From Nitrospirota bacterium (GTDB lineage Bacteria; Nitrospirota; Nitrospiria; 2-01-FULL-66-17), in assembly GCA_040757335.1 (NCBI GenBank), contig JBFLXB010000001.1, positions 369,459 through 433,458 on the forward strand: 64,000 nt of DNA. Direction: 5' to 3'. The notes under the pieces were generated by a model, which saw nothing but the letters and a program-made list of their open reading frames with translations, was not told where the DNA came from and made no database searches. The first letter of the stretch is position 1. Every line of letters begins with the position of its first letter. Below, one piece after another: positions 56,665-64,000 of the stretch. The position numbers were made by a program, and so were the translations under genes.

Positions 56665-58470
56665 ATGATCGTCCTCGAGCTGGCCTGCTTAGGAATTCGT
56701 TCCTTTCGCCAGGTGACTAAGCTGGCGATAAAACCTGGCCTCAATCTGATTCATGGTCGCACCGGGGCTGGGAAAACCACGCTCTTCAAGTGCCTTCAAG
56801 TACTGTTGTTCGGCACACCGGCGGATCAGATCGGTCTCTCGGCCAACGACGCCGCCGGTCCCGCGCAGGCGGCGGTGACGGTCCGACTGCGCAACGGAGA
56901 CATCTTTCGCGTGATTACGGACTTTACCAAAAGCGCGTTCCAGATCTTGAAGTGGGAACCGAATACGCGCGCGTTCACCGCCGTGGCGTCCGATCCCTCG
57001 GCGCTGGCAACGCTGTGGGAGCCGGAATGCGGGGGACTGGCGCTGAGCGATGTTCAGGGCGCCGTGTTGTGGTCTCCGGGCTCGACGGTCGCGGCCGGAG
57101 ACGACGGCCTGCCCGCCTTCGTGCCCGCCGAGGCGCCGCCGCCCCCCGCGTTGCTGACGCCCCAGGAACGCGCCGCCAAAGTCGCGCGCTTGGCGGAACT
57201 CCAGACCTCGTTGGTAGGTGCCGAGCGACTGGCGAAAACCGCGGACGAGCGCAGTGAAGCGACCGCGCGCGAGGCGCAAGCACGAAATCGCGTCGCGGCG
57301 ATCGATGCGCTGGAGGCGCGCCGGAAGGAGGCTTCGGCGCGTCAAGACGAGATGGCGCCGTTCCTGCAGGGGCCCAAAGAACTCGATACGTTGCTCGACG
57401 GATACATCAAAGCGCTCCCCGCGCTCGAGGAGGAACGCACCGCGCTCAACGAAGATCTCGCCTCCCTGGCGTTGCAGATCGAAGAAGCCGGAGCCACGCC
57501 GCTCCTCAAGGCCCCGTTATTCCTGGCCGGAGCCGCGGTCACCGGCATCTCGTTCGCGGTCGCGCTGGTGCGGACGACCTGGGAATGGCTTCCGATCCTT
57601 TACGGGGTCGGCCTCGTGATCGGCGTGACCCTGGTGATCGCCTCGCTCTTGTTGGACTTCCGCCGGCTGGCGAGGAAACGGACGCTGGAGACCCAACACG
57701 CGGAGCTCCAAAAGAAAGCCTCCAGACTCGACGATCGGTTGAAGAAGACCTACGCGGTCCCCATCGCCCTCATCGCGCAAACCGGATGCGGCGACGCCGA
57801 GACCTTCAAAGCCAAACGACGAGCGGCCAGAGACTGGGCCGCGGAACAGGACCGTTTTGCCCATGAGGAGAGCCAGATCCTGGGAGGGAAGAGCCGTGCG
57901 GACCTGGAGGCCGACTGGCGGGAGGCCAAGGCCCGAGCCGAGGAGCTGTCCCGCGAGGCCGGTGAAGAGGTGGATCTCGAAAGCCTGCGCGACGCGATTC
58001 GGCACTTGACCCGAGAGCTTGACGCGGCGCCGTCGGCCGCCGCTGCCTCGACGCCTCCCCCGGCGACCAACGGCGCGCCGCCGGTCGGAGCGGGGGACCA
58101 CGCAGCGGAGATCGCCGGATTCCTCGCCAAGTTGTCGGAAACGCGCTTGGAATCGGTGTCCGAGCAGCAAGGGGTCTTGCGCGTCAAGCGCCGAGGAGCG
58201 CCGGAACCCGTGGCCCTCGACTCGCTCAGCTCCGGTGAGGCGTTGCAGGCGCGGCTGGCCGTAGCGCTGGGTAGGTGGGCGGCCCGCCGGAGCGAATTGG
58301 GGTTTCCCTTGATCCTCGACGACCCCTTGGCCGGTCTCGATCCGCACGCTCGTAAGACTCTGCTCGACACCTTGGGCGGCCTGGCAGGGGATCGGCAGGT
58401 CATCGTGCTGACCAACGCCCCCGTCCCCGAGGCCGTCGGCCTCTCTCAGACCGCCCTGACCGTTGGATGA
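56665..58470 (+). CDS. SMC/Rad50-like ATPase with two central transmembrane helices
   Basis: The 601-aa protein has Walker A GRTGAGKTT (31-39), the ABC-type signature LSSGEALQARLAVAL and Walker B FPLILDDPLAGLD in the C-terminal head, with coiled-coil segments between (about 170-275 and 335-470). Unusually, two hydrophobic helices interrupt the coil at about 280-331 (PLFLAGAAVTGISFAVALV and LPILYGVGLVIGVTLVIASL). This layout resembles membrane AAA_27/YhaN-type proteins. The role is unknown, possibly tethering DNA or repair to the membrane. The stop overlaps tmk as ATGA. Confidence 0.82.
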   Translation: MIVLELACLGIRSFRQVTKLAIKPGLNLIHGRTGAGKTTLFKCLQVLLFGTPADQIGLSANDAAGPAQAAVTVRLRNGDIFRVITDFTKSAFQILKWEPNTRAFTAVASDPSALATLWEPECGGLALSDVQGAVLWSPGSTVAAGDDGLPAFVPAEAPPPPALLTPQERAAKVARLAELQTSLVGAERLAKTADERSEATAREAQARNRVAAIDALEARRKEASARQDEMAPFLQGPKELDTLLDGYIKALPALEEERTALNEDLASLALQIEEAGATPLLKAPLFLAGAAVTGISFAVALVRTTWEWLPILYGVGLVIGVTLVIASLLLDFRRLARKRTLETQHAELQKKASRLDDRLKKTYAVPIALIAQTGCGDAETFKAKRRAARDWAAEQDRFAHEESQILGGKSRADLEADWREAKARAEELSREAGEEVDLESLRDAIRHLTRELDAAPSAAAASTPPPATNGAPPVGAGDHAAEIAGFLAKLSETRLESVSEQQGVLRVKRRGAPEPVALDSLSSGEALQARLAVALGRWAARRSELGFPLILDDPLAGLDPHARKTLLDTLGGLAGDRQVIVLTNAPVPEAVGLSQTALTVG

Positions 58471-59135
58471 GGCTCTCATCACACGCCACGTTTCCGGGCC
58501 GTTTCATCACGTTCGAAGGCATTGACGGCAGCGGAAAATCCACGCAACTCGCGGCGCTCGCGCGCGTGCTGAACGCGCGCGGTCTGTCGGTGGTGACGAC
58601 CCGCGAACCCGGCGGCACCCCGGTGGGCGACGCGATCCGAAGCGTAGTGCTGGAAGGAGCCTTTTCCGGGATGTCCGCGCGCGCCGAGTTGCTCCTCTAC
58701 CTGGCCAGCCGCGTGGAACACGTGGAACGAATGATCCTCCCCGCACTCGAACGGGGATCGCTCGTGCTCTGCGACCGCTTTTCCGAGGCCACGCTCGCCT
58801 ATCAAGCCTACGGCCGCGGGATCCCGGTGGAAGAGATCGCGCCGCTGCTGGCCTTCGCGGCCCGCGGTCTGGAGCCGGATCTGGTCGTGCTGTTGGATCT
58901 TCCGGCGGAGGACGGCCTCGCGCGCGTGCAGGAGCGCCGATCCGCCAATCGCCTCGATCGCGAAGCGCTCGCGTTCCATCAACGCGTGCGCGACGGCTAT
59001 TTGGCGCTCGCGGCCAAGACACCCCGCCGATTCAAAATTTTCGACGCGCGGCTGTCGGTCGACGCGCTGCAGGGGGCGATTCTGGAGGCCGTGGAACCCC
59101 TGTGCGCCGGCGTCGCGTCGGGAAGCCGCGCGTGA
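58467..59135 (+). CDS. tmk: Thymidylate kinase
   Basis: The 222-aa protein has the P-loop FEGIDGSGKSTQLAALA, the DRF-type CDRFSEATLAYQAYGRG stretch and a lid region RRSANRLD. It phosphorylates dTMP to dTDP. ATG 58467 overlaps the previous stop; the end overlaps holB as GTGA. The tmk-holB order is widely conserved. Confidence 0.96.
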   Translation: MRLSSHATFPGRFITFEGIDGSGKSTQLAALARVLNARGLSVVTTREPGGTPVGDAIRSVVLEGAFSGMSARAELLLYLASRVEHVERMILPALERGSLVLCDRFSEATLAYQAYGRGIPVEEIAPLLAFAARGLEPDLVVLLDLPAEDGLARVQERRSANRLDREALAFHQRVRDGYLALAAKTPRRFKIFDARLSVDALQGAILEAVEPLCAGVASGSRA

Positions 59136-60154
59136 CCGCGCCTTCGCGATTCCAAGACCTGGTGGGGCACGCCCCGGTCATCGCCCGATTGCGGGCCGCG
59201 GTGTCTTCGGACCGGCTCGGGTCCGCGTATCTCCTGTTCGGCGAGCCCGGCATCGGCAAACACACGCTCGCCGTGATTTGGGCCCGCCTGCTGCAGTGCG
59301 AACGCCCTATCGGCGAACCGAACGCGAGCGAGCCCTGCGGAACGTGTCGATCCTGCCGTCAGCACGCCGCGGGAAGCCACCCGGACTGGTCGGTGCTTGA
59401 ACCCGAGGACAGTACGGTCATCACGATCGATCAGGTCCGCCGCCTTCAGGACACGCTCCCCTACCGGCCGATCACCTCCAGCCGGCGGGTGGTGCTGATC
59501 CCCGAGGCGGCCCGACTCAATCCCGAGGCCTCGAACGCGTTGCTCAAGATCCTGGAGGAGCCGCCGGTCCACGCCGTGTTCATCCTGGTCACGGCCCAAC
59601 GGGATCGGTTGCTTCCGACCGTGCTCTCGCGCTGCCAAGCGGTTCGATGCACCGCGCCCCCGCCCGAAGCCGTCATCACGCACCTGACCGAGAGGTTGGG
59701 CGTACCCGCCGCGGACGCGAGCCGGTTGTTCGCCGTGGCGCAGGGGCGGATCGGTCCGGCGATCGACGCCGCGGCCAACGGGGAACCCGCCGCCCTGTCG
59801 TTCGACGACGTCGGCGCCCCGGACACCATCAGCGCGCCGGCGCGCTTGCTGGACATCGCGGAACGCGTGGGCAAGGACCAGGAGGCGTTGCGCGCCCTCC
59901 TGGCGTGGCTCACGCTTTGGCTGCGCGACGTGCTGGCGTGGCAATCGGCCCGCGACCCCGCGCGCCTGCTCCACCGCCACCGCCGCACCGAGGTGGAGTG
60001 GTGGGCCCGGCGCCTGACCGTGGACGATGTCATGGCGGCCGCGGCCGGCGTCCACGCGCTGTGGATCGCGGTCAGCCGAAACCTCAATCCTCAACTCGCC
60101 GCGGAGGTCGTGCTGTTGCACCTCTCGCTGCGCGCAGGCGGACCGTCACGATGA
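59132..60154 (+). CDS. holB: DNA polymerase III subunit delta-prime
   Basis: The 340-aa clamp-loader subunit starts at GTG 59132 within tmk's stop. It has FQDLVGHAPVIARLRAAVSS, a P-loop-like GEPGIGKHTLA, a zinc site C-x12-C-x2-C-x2-C and the SRC-like LSRCQAVRC. It is non-catalytic or weakly catalytic and binds other clamp-loader parts. The end overlaps ricT as ATGA. Confidence 0.92.
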   Translation: MTAPSRFQDLVGHAPVIARLRAAVSSDRLGSAYLLFGEPGIGKHTLAVIWARLLQCERPIGEPNASEPCGTCRSCRQHAAGSHPDWSVLEPEDSTVITIDQVRRLQDTLPYRPITSSRRVVLIPEAARLNPEASNALLKILEEPPVHAVFILVTAQRDRLLPTVLSRCQAVRCTAPPPEAVITHLTERLGVPAADASRLFAVAQGRIGPAIDAAANGEPAALSFDDVGAPDTISAPARLLDIAERVGKDQEALRALLAWLTLWLRDVLAWQSARDPARLLHRHRRTEVEWWARRLTVDDVMAAAAGVHALWIAVSRNLNPQLAAEVVLLHLSLRAGGPSR

Positions 60155-60819
60155 AAAAGAGCGTAGGCATCAAACTCTGGGATAAGGGAAGACTGTACTA
60201 CTACAACCCGACCGACTTTGACCTCGATCGCGACGACTGGGTACTGGTGAAGACGGAACGCCTCACGCCGGCGCGCGTCCTGGTTCCGTCTCGTCCCCTG
60301 CTGCCGATGCTGTCGGCCCCGACGCTGCGTCCGATCGTCCGCAAAGCCACCGACCGAGACCGCGAACGCATCCAAGAGTGCCTGACGCGTGCGGCGCAGG
60401 TTCGGGAGGCCTGCCTCCAAGGCATCGCCAACCACCGTCTGCAGATGCGCCTCTCCGACACGGAGGTCCTGTTCGACCGGAGCAAAGTCATCGTCTCCTT
60501 CACGGCCGAGCAGCGCGTGGACTTTCGCGCCATGGTCAAGGACCTGGCCGCTCAGTTCCGGTCTCGGATCGAAATGAAACAGATCGGGGTGCGCGACGAG
60601 GCGGGGTTGCTGGGAGGCGTCGGCACCTGCGGCTACCAACTCTGCTGTTCGATGTTTCTGACCAAATTCCACCCCATCACCACCAAGATGGTGAAGGCGC
60701 AGAACCTCCCGGTGAACAACTCCCAACTTTTGGGCGCCTGCGGCCGCTTGAAGTGCTGCCTGGCCTACGAATACGAGGGCCCGGCGCCGAAGCCAAAACT
60801 CGTCCAGTTACAGGCATAA
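60151..60819 (+). CDS. ricT: PSP1 domain protein, RicT (YaaT) family
   Basis: The 222-aa protein opens VGIKLWDKGRLYYYNPTDFD and carries the cysteine pattern GTCGYQLCCSMFL and GACGRLKCCLAYE of RicT, which binds an Fe-S cluster and promotes RNA processing with Y-complex partners in Bacillus. Following holB is the common arrangement. The partner genes ricA and ricF are not in the window. Confidence 0.9.
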   Translation: MKKSVGIKLWDKGRLYYYNPTDFDLDRDDWVLVKTERLTPARVLVPSRPLLPMLSAPTLRPIVRKATDRDRERIQECLTRAAQVREACLQGIANHRLQMRLSDTEVLFDRSKVIVSFTAEQRVDFRAMVKDLAAQFRSRIEMKQIGVRDEAGLLGGVGTCGYQLCCSMFLTKFHPITTKMVKAQNLPVNNSQLLGACGRLKCCLAYEYEGPAPKPKLVQLQA

Positions 60820-60857
60820 TTCTCGTCCGATGAACAAAGCGCTGCGGCACGTCGTTC

Positions 60858-60976
60858 GGCTGTCGAGAAGGCGGCGGATGCAAGGCGGAACGAAGCCTCG
60901 CACCGGAGCGTACTGTGTCGTACGTGAGGATGCGAGGCTGAAGTGACAACGCAGCAGACGCCCCTTATCGACAGCC
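60858..60976. repeat. Inverted-repeat element R6 (119 bp, reversed orientation)
   Basis: The ends GGCTGTCGAGAAGG and CCTTATCGACAGCC pair with one mismatch. The core, read on the minus strand, matches R4/R1. The element covers the metG start codon (60943) and its first eleven codons. Confidence 0.85.
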
Positions 60977-62877
60977 GCCACCGGTATTACATCACCACCC
61001 CGATTTACTACGTCAATGACGTGCCGCACATCGGGCACGCCTACACCACCATCGCGGCCGACGTCCTCGCGCGCCACCACCGGCAGCGCGGTGATGAGGT
61101 CTTCTTTCTCACCGGGACCGACGAACACGGACAAAAGGTCAAGCAAGCAGCCGACAAGCGCGGCGTGCCTGCGCAACAACACGTCGATGAGTTGGTCGGT
61201 CGGTTTCAAGGTCTCTGGAAGCGGCTCAACATCTCGAACGACGACTTCGTTCGCACGACCCAGAAGCGCCACACCGCAATCGTCCAGGAAGTGCTCACCC
61301 GACTACGGGACCGCGGCGAGCTGTACCAGCAGACGTATCAAGGATGGTATTGCCTCCCCGACGAGCGGTTCTGGTCCGACGAGGAGGTCGGCGACGGCAA
61401 GTGCCCGGACTGCGGCCGGCCCGTCGAGCGCCTCGCGGAACAAAACTATTTCTTCAAGATGAGCGGGTACCGCCAACGTCTGGTCGATCATATCAAGACC
61501 AACCCGGATTTCATCCGGCCGGAGAGCCGCCGCAATGAGGTGCTGGGATTCCTCGGGCAACCCCTGGGCGATCTCTGTATCTCCCGCCCCAAAGCCCGGC
61601 TGCCCTGGGGGGTGCCGTTTCCGTTCGACGACGCCTTCGTGACGTACGTGTGGGTGGATGCGTTGGTGAACTACGTTTCGATTCCGGGATACGTGGCGGA
61701 CCAAGCGCGGTTCGCGCGGTGGTGGCCCGCCAGCGTTCACCTGGTCGGAAAGGACATCCTGACCACCCACGCGGTGTACTGGTCCACGCTGCTCATGGCG
61801 CTCGATCTTCCTCTACCCAAAACCATCTTCGCGCACGGGTGGTGGACCGTGAACGGCGAGAAGATGTCCAAGAGCCTGGGGAACGTCGTGGATCCCGGGG
61901 CGATGGTCGAGGAGTTCGGCGTTGATCCGTTTCGGTATTTCCTCTTACGGGAAGTTCCGTTCGGGCAGGACGGCGACTTCTCGCGCAGCGCGTTAATCGG
62001 TCGATATAACAGCGATCTGGCCAATGATCTCGGCAACCTCGTAAGCCGAACCCTCACGATGATCGAGCGTTACTCGCAGAGCACGATCCCGTCACCCGGT
62101 CCCGACGACGGGTTCGAGGAACTGGTGGCGGCCGCCGCACGCGAAGTGGCCAACTCGCTCGACCACTTCCAGTTCCACCGCGCGCTGCAGGAAATCTGGG
62201 TGGTGATTGATCGTGCCAACCGCTATATCGAGTCATCGGCGCCGTGGAACCTCGCCAAAGATCCCGCCAACCGCGTCCGGCTCGATGACGTCTTATACGT
62301 GTTGGCTGAAACGCTCCGTCATGTCTCACGCTTGATCTCGCCGTTCATGCCCCACACGGCCGGCGCGATCGGCCAAAGCCTGGGACTCGGCGATGTTTCG
62401 AACGGCGGTCCGGCCCAGTGGGGATTTCTGAAAGCCGGACACCGCGTTCACAAAGCTCCGCCATTGTTCCCACGACAGGTCACGCCCTCGACCGGAAGGA
62501 GCTCCATGGACACAGCCGCCTCAACCGTATCCGTGTCGCCCACTCCCCAGACCGGACTGATCGGCATCGAAGATTTTCAGAAAGTCGAGTTGCGCGTGGG
62601 CAAGGTGCTGGCGGCGGAACGCGTGCCCAAGTCGTCCAAACTGCTCAAGCTCCAAGTCGATCTGGGAACCGAAACGCGGCAGATCGTCGCGGGCATCGGC
62701 ATGAAGTACGAGCCCGATGCTTTGATCGGACGGTTCGTCGCGGTGGTGGCCAACCTCAAACCCGCCAAGCTCATGGGCGTTGAGTCGCACGGCATGATCC
62801 TCGCGGCCGGCGACAAAGAAGTCGTTGGGCTGCTCGGGTTCGCCGAGCCCGTCCAACCCGGAATGAAAATCAAATAG
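60943..62877 (+). CDS. metG: Methionyl-tRNA synthetase
   Basis: The 644-aa protein has the class I motifs HIGH (VPHIGHAYTTIAADVLA) and KMSKS (KMSKSLGNVVDP), a zinc-knuckle CPDCG, and a C-terminal Trbp111/EMAP-like tRNA-binding domain (VELRVGKVLAAERVPKSSKL). Start GTG 60943 and the N-terminal TTQQTPLIDSRH extension lie in repeat R6, whereas homologues usually begin near RYYITTPIYYVN. An alternative in-frame start closer to that point is not obvious. Confidence 0.96.
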   Translation: MTTQQTPLIDSRHRYYITTPIYYVNDVPHIGHAYTTIAADVLARHHRQRGDEVFFLTGTDEHGQKVKQAADKRGVPAQQHVDELVGRFQGLWKRLNISNDDFVRTTQKRHTAIVQEVLTRLRDRGELYQQTYQGWYCLPDERFWSDEEVGDGKCPDCGRPVERLAEQNYFFKMSGYRQRLVDHIKTNPDFIRPESRRNEVLGFLGQPLGDLCISRPKARLPWGVPFPFDDAFVTYVWVDALVNYVSIPGYVADQARFARWWPASVHLVGKDILTTHAVYWSTLLMALDLPLPKTIFAHGWWTVNGEKMSKSLGNVVDPGAMVEEFGVDPFRYFLLREVPFGQDGDFSRSALIGRYNSDLANDLGNLVSRTLTMIERYSQSTIPSPGPDDGFEELVAAAAREVANSLDHFQFHRALQEIWVVIDRANRYIESSAPWNLAKDPANRVRLDDVLYVLAETLRHVSRLISPFMPHTAGAIGQSLGLGDVSNGGPAQWGFLKAGHRVHKAPPLFPRQVTPSTGRSSMDTAASTVSVSPTPQTGLIGIEDFQKVELRVGKVLAAERVPKSSKLLKLQVDLGTETRQIVAGIGMKYEPDALIGRFVAVVANLKPAKLMGVESHGMILAAGDKEVVGLLGFAEPVQPGMKIK

Positions 62878-62902
62878 AACTGTGTTCGAGTAGGTACTTT
62901 TG

Positions 62903-63026
62903 GAGCCTGTTCGGGAAAGGTCAGATGCAAGGCGCCGCTAAGCACCGGAGCGGAGCGTACTGAGTGCGTACGTGAGCACCGGAGCGCAAGCGGCAACGCC
63001 GCAGATGGCCTTTCCCGGACAGGCTC
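62903..63026. repeat. Inverted-repeat element R7 (124 bp, reversed orientation)
   Basis: The ends GAGCCTGTTCGGGAAAGG and CCTTTCCCGGACAGGCTC pair with one mismatch. The core is the reverse complement of R1/R5. It lies between metG and the tRNA-Phe promoter. Confidence 0.9.
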
Positions 63027-63036
63027 CGAGCACGAA

Positions 63037-63066
63037 TTGACTTCGCGCCGAAGCGTTTGCTATGGT
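63037..63066 (+). promoter_or_regulatory. Sigma-70-type promoter for tRNA-Phe
   Basis: TTGACT (63037-63042), an 18-bp spacer and TATGGT (63061-63066), 38 bp upstream of the tRNA. Confidence 0.55.
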
Positions 63067-63503
63067 ACGGCCTTCGCTTTTCCCCGCCTGATGCCCGTCC
63101 GCGTGCCGAGGTAGCTCAGTCGGTAGAGCAGAGGCCTGAAAAGCCTTGTGTCGGGAGTTCGATTCTCCCCCTCGGCACCATTTAAAATCAACGGGTTGGC
63201 GAGGTCACTCAGCTGGGCCACTCCCTCGGTTGCTACCATTTTGCTACCGCTTTTTCCCGAATTCGCTTTTGGACCGAGTACCAGCGCCGCCAGCTTCTCC
63301 GCCGCTTGACTGTTCGTGGCCTTCATGAGATGACCGTAGGTGTCCATCGTCACCTTGATCGACGCGTGCCCCAACTGCGTCTGAATGTACTTCGGGTGCT
63401 CGTTGTTCGCGATCAGCAAACTCGCGTACGTGTGGCGCAGATCGTGGAACCGAATGGTCCGCAGTCCGGCGCGCCGCAGCGCGGGATAGAACCCGCGTAG
63501 TGT
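63060..63503 (-). pseudogene. Tyrosine recombinase (phage/island integrase), C-terminal remnant
   Basis: The minus-strand frame reads FYPALRRAGLRTIRFHDLRH (Arg box) then HPKYIQTQLGHASIKVTMDT with LGH and the catalytic Tyr in DTYGHLM, so the catalytic end of a tyrosine recombinase is present. The N-terminus has been cut by the IS630 remnant near 63503. The frame runs through the antisense of tRNA-Phe before its stop at 63060, so its last ~40 residues (starting GAEGENRTPD) are a by-product of the tRNA sequence. Its position marks an island junction at tRNA-Phe. Confidence 0.8.
63105..63180 (+). tRNA. tRNA-Phe (GAA)
   Basis: This is a 76-nt cloverleaf: acceptor GCCGAGG/CCTCGGC, D arm GCTC...GAGC, anticodon stem GAGGC/GCCTT with loop CTGAAAA (anticodon GAA), and T arm GGGAG TTCGATT CTCCC. 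The discriminator A is followed by encoded CCA. Confidence 0.97.
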
Positions 63504-63504
63504 G

Positions 63505-63890
63505 GTGTCCCGATGACGGCTTTACAATGAGCGACCTTCTCCAAAATCGCATCGACCTTTTTCGTCCAGACGAACGGTTGGGGATTCTCGTTGTTGACCC
63601 GGATGAACTCTTCGATCGCCGCGACGAGTTCCGGGACGCTGCGGAACACCCCGCGACGAAGGCGTTCGCGCGTGATCTCTCCGAACCATCTCTCCACCAG
63701 GTTCAACCACGACGAACTCGTCGGCGTGAAGTGCAGGTGGAACCGGGGATGCTTGGCCAGCCACGCGTTGACCTTGGGGTGGTTGTGCGTGCCGTAGTGG
63801 TCCAAAATCATGTGGATGGCCAACTCCGCAGGCACGGCGCGGTCGATCTGTCGCAGGAACTTCCGAAATTCAACCCGGATTCCGCAGTTG
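63505..63890 (-). pseudogene. IS630-family transposase, C-terminal part
   Basis: The minus-strand frame reads EFRKFLRQIDRAVPAELAIH, MILDHYGTHNHPKVNAWL (DDE-type Asp region), then FTPTSSSWLNLVERWFGEIT with the catalytic Glu in NLVERWF. The N-terminal part is replaced by unrelated sequence beyond about 63890, and the 3' end abuts the integrase remnant at about 63503. It is a truncated IS630 element inserted in the integrase. Confidence 0.8.
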
Positions 63891-64000
63891 ACTTCGTTAC
63901 GAGGTGGGAACCGGAGGCCTGGCGCGTGGCGAACGCCGTGGGGGCAGCCGGGGGATGACGGCCTCGGGCGGGGTGGCGGGCTCGGGTGAGCCGTCGGTCA

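Noticed and set aside
63060..63200. Apparent conserved tail GAEGENRTPD with later LLYRLSYLGT as protein domain
   Set aside because: It is the antisense translation of tRNA-Phe, a known source of spurious protein similarity.

Overview
The window is one 64-kb stretch of a high-GC, Gram-negative bacterial chromosome. The evidence for an LPS-bearing envelope is lptC-lptA-lptB, with rpoN, hpf and rapZ following in the usual order. Alpha/beta-type glycyl-tRNA synthetase, GatCAB, a PSP1-type RicT, pyruvate phosphate dikinase and a deltaproteobacterial-style conserved protein fit a deep-branching lineage such as Nitrospirota, NC10 or a deltaproteobacterial-grade group. The sequence alone does not settle which.

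Layout. (1) 0.25-4.8 kb is a sparse, decaying accessory patch: a diguanylate cyclase response regulator, a frameshifted DUF2277 gene, an eight-repeat propeller lipoprotein, two truncated REP-associated (Y1) transposase copies with their REP-like palindromes, and an orphan 182-aa protein. (2) 4.8-10.8 kb holds ppdK-glyS-glyQ. (3) 10.9-13.4 kb holds a DUF898 membrane protein and an M48 peptidase. (4) 13.4-20.5 kb is a tightly overlapping minus-strand run: HflX-like GTPase, lptC, lptA, lptB, rpoN, hpf, rapZ, ubiX and a conserved unknown. (5) 20.7-22.8 kb holds a periplasmic proline-rich protein, a TPR protein and purU. (6) 23.0-30.7 kb is a plus-strand locus in which a MoxR/NorQ-type ATPase and its NorD/CbbO-type VWA partner are separated by a secreted calcium-loop protein (with a near-consensus sigma-54 promoter), a small membrane protein and a GT39-like glycosyltransferase. 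(7) 30.9-35.5 kb holds nadK, a ligand-propeller protein, a ferredoxin-NADP reductase-like flavoprotein and a divergent MoeA-like protein. (8) 35.7-44.1 kb is a long minus-strand run: eno-ftsB-era-mgtE-recO, then an ECF sigma/anti-sigma module with three envelope proteins and a PilZ protein. (9) 44.3-56.5 kb is another minus run: DUF502, glmU, glmS, pcrA/uvrD, gatC, panD, cca, gatA, gatB and a tetraheme cytochrome c. (10) 56.7-62.9 kb is a plus run: a membrane SMC-like ATPase, tmk, holB, ricT and metG. (11) tRNA-Phe lies at 63.1 kb, followed by an integrase remnant cut by an IS630 remnant, which marks a genomic-island edge.

Coding density is high, and many junctions are ATGA or GTGA overlaps, which implies long translationally coupled operons. 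The housekeeping content covers cell-envelope precursors (glmS, glmU, lpt), ribosome maturation and hibernation (era, hpf, HflX-like), aminoacyl-tRNA supply (glyQS, metG, gatCAB, cca, tRNA-Phe) and replication/repair (holB, pcrA, recO, tmk).

The most unusual structural feature is a family of seven intergenic inverted-repeat elements (119-240 bp). Each copy's ends pair with each other although the end sequences differ between copies, and one copy supplies the start codon of metG. Other points of interest are a structured leader downstream of the norQ-like and nadK promoters (tandemly duplicated 62-bp unit at nadK), the split MoxR/VWA locus, the membrane-spanning SMC-like ATPase, and degenerate HflX- and MoeA-like proteins. 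All function calls rest on motif and family recognition by eye; no database search was run.
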